From assembly GCF_000826545.1 (NCBI RefSeq), contig NZ_CDME01000011.1, positions 1,018,001 through 1,082,000 of the forward strand: a stretch of 64,000 nt of DNA, read 5' to 3'. Position numbers and translations under genes: made by a program. Numbering within the stretch: position 1 is the first letter of the stretch; the number at the start of each line of letters is the position of its first letter. Source of the stretch: Kibdelosporangium sp. MJ126-NF4 (GTDB lineage: Bacteria > Actinomycetota > Actinomycetes > Mycobacteriales > Pseudonocardiaceae). Below are positions 61,191-64,000 of the stretch, piece after piece. The notes under the pieces were generated by a model. The model saw nothing but the letters and a program-made list of their open reading frames with translations, searched no databases and was not told the origin of the DNA.

Positions 61191-62935
61191 TCTGCCTCTC
61201 CAGACTGGTTGCGGAGCCACACCTCGACGGCGATCCACTGGTTCAGCGCGCCCCACGGCGTCGGCAGTCCGTCGATCGCTCGTGCGACGGTCTGACGGAC
61301 AGGTGCGGGCTCGATCAGTCCGTGGTCCGCGGTCGCCGGATTTTCCAACAAGCGCCGCAGGACGGGTGCCGCGCGGCGGATGCCTTGGTATGCGTCTGCC
61401 GTGTAGTCGCCCTTGGTCGGGCGCGTGAGCACCAACTCGGGAACAAGACCGGACAGCGCCGCGCGTAGGAGCGGTTTTGGCGTGGTGATGCTCGCTCGTC
61501 GCGAGGCCGACAGGGCCAGGCACGCATGAACGACATCTGTGTCGAGGTAAGGCGCGTGTACCGCAACGCCAGACTTCGCACCTGCACTCCGAACCGCACG
61601 TTGTGTCAGAGCCTGCAAACGGAGTCTGGCTGAGGTCACGACATCACCAACTGAAGTTTCATCGTCTGCTGAGAGGCGGGACCCACACGCGTCCACGTGC
61701 TCGGCGAGCGTCCTCCGTGCGGGCGCAGTCAGCCAGTTGGCATGCGGAACAGTCCAGTAGGCAATGTTGTCCCTCTCCCAGGTCACCGCACCGGTTGGTC
61801 GTCCTCGGGCGATTTGACCGGCCAGGTCGGCAAATGCTGTGCTCCGGCTCGTTCTCGACGCGGTGATGGCCTGAGAGAGGAGCGACATCGGCGAACGGTT
61901 GCGTATCCTCGCCCAGCCGAGACAGTGGTGCCACAGTCGGGGTAGGTCTCGCTTTCTGCCCAAGTCTGCCAGATAAGCGGCTGGAGCGCCGAGCACGATA
62001 TCGCCGCCTTCACCTACGAGATGCAGGTCTGAGCCGAGTTTGGCGGCCACCTCCAGCCGCGCCTTCATCGAACCCGTCGCCACGGCGGAGGAATGCGGTT
62101 CCTCGGCGAGCGCATCAATGTTCTGATACGGCAGATCCGCATCTGTTCCAATGATTAGGTGATGCTCCAGTCCATTCGCGAGTTTCGCAACGCGGACAGC
62201 GTGGTCGACGTCGTCCGTGACCGGTCGGCTCTCGTTGAGATACGTGAGAACTGGAAGCCGAGGAGATCTGATTTCGGCGAGAAACGCGAGCGAGGTGGAA
62301 TCGAGTCCCCCGCTGAAATCGGACGTCAGTAAACCGGCTGCCCTGACTCTGGCGTCGATCGCTCTGGCCAAGGATAATCGAAGCATGGCCGCAGCTTCGG
62401 CAAGCGAAACCTGGGCGTTGGGCCGCAGCTGCAGATACGGTTCCGATTTGACATGGCCGTCCGTGATGCGGGTCATGTGTCCCGCATCCAGTCGCTCGAC
62501 CCCGGCGAACATGGATCGAGCATCGAAGAGGTCACTCGCTTCGGGGGAGGTCAGCGTGGCCAGCAACGTGACCCGATCGGGCTCCGCGTTGACAAGAGCC
62601 GCCAGCGCGGACGCACTCGTTCCGAACACGACATCTTCGCCCGCCCGAGCCAGGTAGAGCGGGAACTGGCCGACCGGATCCGTGAGCAGGGTGACGGAGA
62701 GCGGCTGGAGAACAGCGATCGAATAGCATCCGGGCCAACCGTTGAAACACTTCGGCGCACCCGTTTCGATGAACTCGCGGAGGCCGGTTTCCAGCTCGTC
62801 GCGGGAGGCGAAGCAGTGTCCGAAGACGACTGCGCGCCCCATCGGTCCACCAACGACCAGAAGTTCGTCGGATTCAATGAGTTCAATGGCCTGCGGCGCT
62901 GAGACACTTCTTGCCGATCGGCCACTGAAACGCAC
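61187..62935 (-). CDS. lasso peptide cyclase C, asparagine-synthetase-like
   Basis: The protein has 582 residues from GTG 62935, with GGGAG seven bases upstream. The N-terminal glutaminase-like domain lacks the catalytic Cys at position 2, as in lasso cyclases. The ATP-pyrophosphatase motif SDFSGGLDSTSLAFLAEI lies near residue 205, followed by LVGEGGDIVLGAP and KPLLRAALSGLVPELVLTRP. It activates the side-chain carboxylate of the core Asp and joins it to the N-terminus. It lies 30 bases downstream of the precursor gene. Confidence 0.9.
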   Translation of the reverse strand: MRFSGRSARSVSAPQAIELIESDELLVVGGPMGRAVVFGHCFASRDELETGLREFIETGAPKCFNGWPGCYSIAVLQPLSVTLLTDPVGQFPLYLARAGEDVVFGTSASALAALVNAEPDRVTLLATLTSPEASDLFDARSMFAGVERLDAGHMTRITDGHVKSEPYLQLRPNAQVSLAEAAAMLRLSLARAIDARVRAAGLLTSDFSGGLDSTSLAFLAEIRSPRLPVLTYLNESRPVTDDVDHAVRVAKLANGLEHHLIIGTDADLPYQNIDALAEEPHSSAVATGSMKARLEVAAKLGSDLHLVGEGGDIVLGAPAAYLADLGRKRDLPRLWHHCLGWARIRNRSPMSLLSQAITASRTSRSTAFADLAGQIARGRPTGAVTWERDNIAYWTVPHANWLTAPARRTLAEHVDACGSRLSADDETSVGDVVTSARLRLQALTQRAVRSAGAKSGVAVHAPYLDTDVVHACLALSASRRASITTPKPLLRAALSGLVPELVLTRPTKGDYTADAYQGIRRAAPVLRRLLENPATADHGLIEPAPVRQTVARAIDGLPTPWGALNQWIAVEVWLRNQSGEAE

Positions 62936-62965
62936 TCGTTTGCTCCCTCTTGCGACACCCCTCCG

Positions 62966-63118
62966 TCAGTCGAACTTCTGCGCGCTCGCGTCACCGCTTC
63001 CGCCGGTGCTTCCGTGAGTGACTTCCCGAACCAGGCCGAAATCATGGATCCCAGGAGGTTCGTAACCACTCTCACTCGGCTGATCGTCGCGGCGCGATTC
63101 GACCCGGTCGTCAGTCAC
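62966..63118 (-). CDS. lasso peptide precursor A
   Basis: The precursor has 50 residues from GTG 63118, with GGGAGG six bases upstream. The leader ends YEPPGIHDFGLVREVTH: Tyr, Pro at +3, Ile at +5, Gly at +9 and Thr at +15, the motif recognised by the RRE, with Thr next to last. The predicted core is GSTGGSGDASAQKFD: Gly1 amine plus Asp8 side chain give an 8-residue ring, leaving the tail ASAQKFD. Followed directly by the cyclase and B genes. Too short to stand out as an open frame; read here from the leader motif. Core not recognised as a known lasso peptide. Confidence 0.88.
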   Translation of the reverse strand: MTDDRVESRRDDQPSESGYEPPGIHDFGLVREVTHGSTGGSGDASAQKFD

Positions 63119-63407
63119 AAGCCACCTCCCGAGGCTCGACTCCGGGCTGTCGCAACCCGGTCACAATTGGTAAAGTCTAGCCGCCGCAACTGTCACCCGC
63201 CAGTGTTTGAACTTCACTATTTAGTGGCCCTACACGTGAGTTCTCGGTGGCAAAGCTCCAAGGAACCACGCCTACGATTCCGGCTGCGAGACTCTTCCAA
63301 CTGGCCGAGGCGCGCCACCCTAGCCAAGCGCTGGCTACAGGATTATGGTAGAAGGTCTTCCAATTGAAGATGGCTCTCCGTCGGTGGGCCCCTTGACTGG
63401 AGGACCA
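63119..63407. promoter_or_regulatory. divergent region between the lasso precursor and the ROK gene
   Basis: 289 bp that should hold promoters in both directions. Apart from the two ribosome-binding sites I see no clear operator. No coding frame is convincing. Confidence 0.45.
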
Positions 63408-64000
63408 GTGGCATCTACGAGTCGGACGAACCACGACGCGCGTGACTTGCTCTGGACGCCGTCCGACTCGCTGAAGGACGCGAACCGGCGGAAGATCATT
63501 CGGGCCGTGATGCTCGATCCGAGCAGTACGCAAGTGAACATCGCCCGCATCACCGGCCTGTCCCAGGCGACAGTATCGACCGTGGTGGGCGAACTCCAGG
63601 AGGAGAAGATCTTCCGGGTCGACTCCGGTGGAGGCGAGCGCGGGAAACGGATCCGCCTGGGCGCCGTACGGGGCCTGGCGGTGGGCATCGAGGTCAACCA
63701 CACCGGCTTGACAGTGGCACTGAGGCGTGTGGACACAGCCAGGGTGGAGTCGGACACCGTCGACTTCAGAGCCGACCAGGGCGGCCGGATCTGGATCTTG
63801 GAGAGTGTCCGGCTGATCACCGAACTCGCGCGCAAGACCGGGCTCGACGAGGACCACATCGTGTCGATCGGGCTGGGTGTCCCCGCTGCCGTCGACCCGC
63901 GTACCGCCTTGGTCACCCAGGTCGCCTCGTCGCTCGAGTGGAATCTGGGTGGCGATCCCCGGGAGAGGTTCCGTGATCACTTCCCCGGTGTGCCGATCAT
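63408..64000 (+). CDS. ROK family transcriptional regulator, 3' part missing
   Basis: Starts at GTG 63408, with GGAGG just upstream, and runs off the right edge; about 197 residues visible of the usual 380-400. The N-terminal winged HTH reads NRRKIIRAVMLDPSSTQVNI and ARITGLSQATVSTVVGELQE. The ROK sugar-kinase-like part begins LAVGIEVNHTGLTVALRRVD and continues VSIGLGVPAAVDPRTALVTQ. NagC/XylR relatives respond to sugars. It reads away from the lasso genes, which it may control. Confidence 0.85.
   Translation, partial: MASTSRTNHDARDLLWTPSDSLKDANRRKIIRAVMLDPSSTQVNIARITGLSQATVSTVVGELQEEKIFRVDSGGGERGKRIRLGAVRGLAVGIEVNHTGLTVALRRVDTARVESDTVDFRADQGGRIWILESVRLITELARKTGLDEDHIVSIGLGVPAAVDPRTALVTQVASSLEWNLGGDPRERFRDHFPGVPI

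Noticed and set aside
62551..63075. A minus-strand gene running across the lasso precursor and the start of the cyclase
   Set aside because: It is out of phase with both, while the lasso leader motif and cyclase domain fix the true frames.

Overview
This window is high-GC actinomycete DNA, most likely Pseudonocardiaceae or a close relative. The evidence is GC-rich codon third positions, many GTG starts, WhiB, STAND/TPR regulators, an ESX-type secretion substrate pair, ectoine synthesis genes and an actinomycete integrative and conjugative element (AICE). The genus cannot be fixed from the sequence.

Layout. (1) 1-12.2 kb is ordinary chromosome. It holds ectABCD (ectD cut by the left edge), an aldo/keto reductase, a cyclase-like protein beside a Crp/FNR regulator, a DUF445 membrane protein pair, a TetR regulator with a molybdopterin oxidoreductase that share a palindromic operator, and a Tat-exported metallophosphoesterase. 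(2) 12.28-39.32 kb is an AICE-like island. A tRNA-Thr(TGT) 3' fragment bounds it on the left and a tRNA-Pro(GGG) 3' fragment on the right. Inside are prim-pol and DUF927 replication genes, WhiB, an FtsK/TraB translocase, several membrane (spread-type) proteins, three tandem HELGH genes, an excisionase-like HTH protein, a divergent GntR repressor, an NB-ARC/TPR regulator and an inositol-phosphatase-like gene. No integrase is present and the two tRNA fragments do not match, so the island looks like a hybrid or stranded element. It carries three separate iteron-like arrays: beside the replication genes, directly behind the translocase gene, and near the right end. (3) 39.45-43.08 kb is a decayed composite-transposon-like segment: inverted partial copies of an IS5-type element around a frameshifted oxidoreductase, a cupin and a broken AraC gene. 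(4) 43.1-45.5 kb holds a frameshifted ESX-type gene, a small partner, an HNH-like gene and a transposase fragment. (5) 45.6-54.0 kb is a three-gene cassette (MalT-like ATPase regulator, 1,060-aa secreted protein with a hydrophobic hairpin, secreted NHL propeller protein) bracketed by an imperfect 37-bp direct repeat. (6) 54.1-57.7 kb holds gene remnants, an aldo/keto reductase and an ESX-type pair. (7) 57.7-63.4 kb holds a cyclase/NB-ARC/TPR regulator and a compact lasso-peptide cluster.

The most notable find is the lasso cluster. On the minus strand, a 50-codon GTG-started gene at 62966-63118 carries the lasso leader signature (Y-x2-P-x-I-x3-G-x5-T-x-G) and a predicted core GSTGGSGDASAQKFD, with Asp8 placed to close an 8-residue ring on Gly1. 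Directly downstream lie the lasso cyclase (AsnB-like) and a fused RRE plus leader-peptidase protein. No transporter is visible next to it. A ROK-type regulator reads divergently and runs off the right edge.

Limits: functions are assigned by reading motifs. No database search was run, and start codons were chosen from ribosome-binding sites and gene overlaps.
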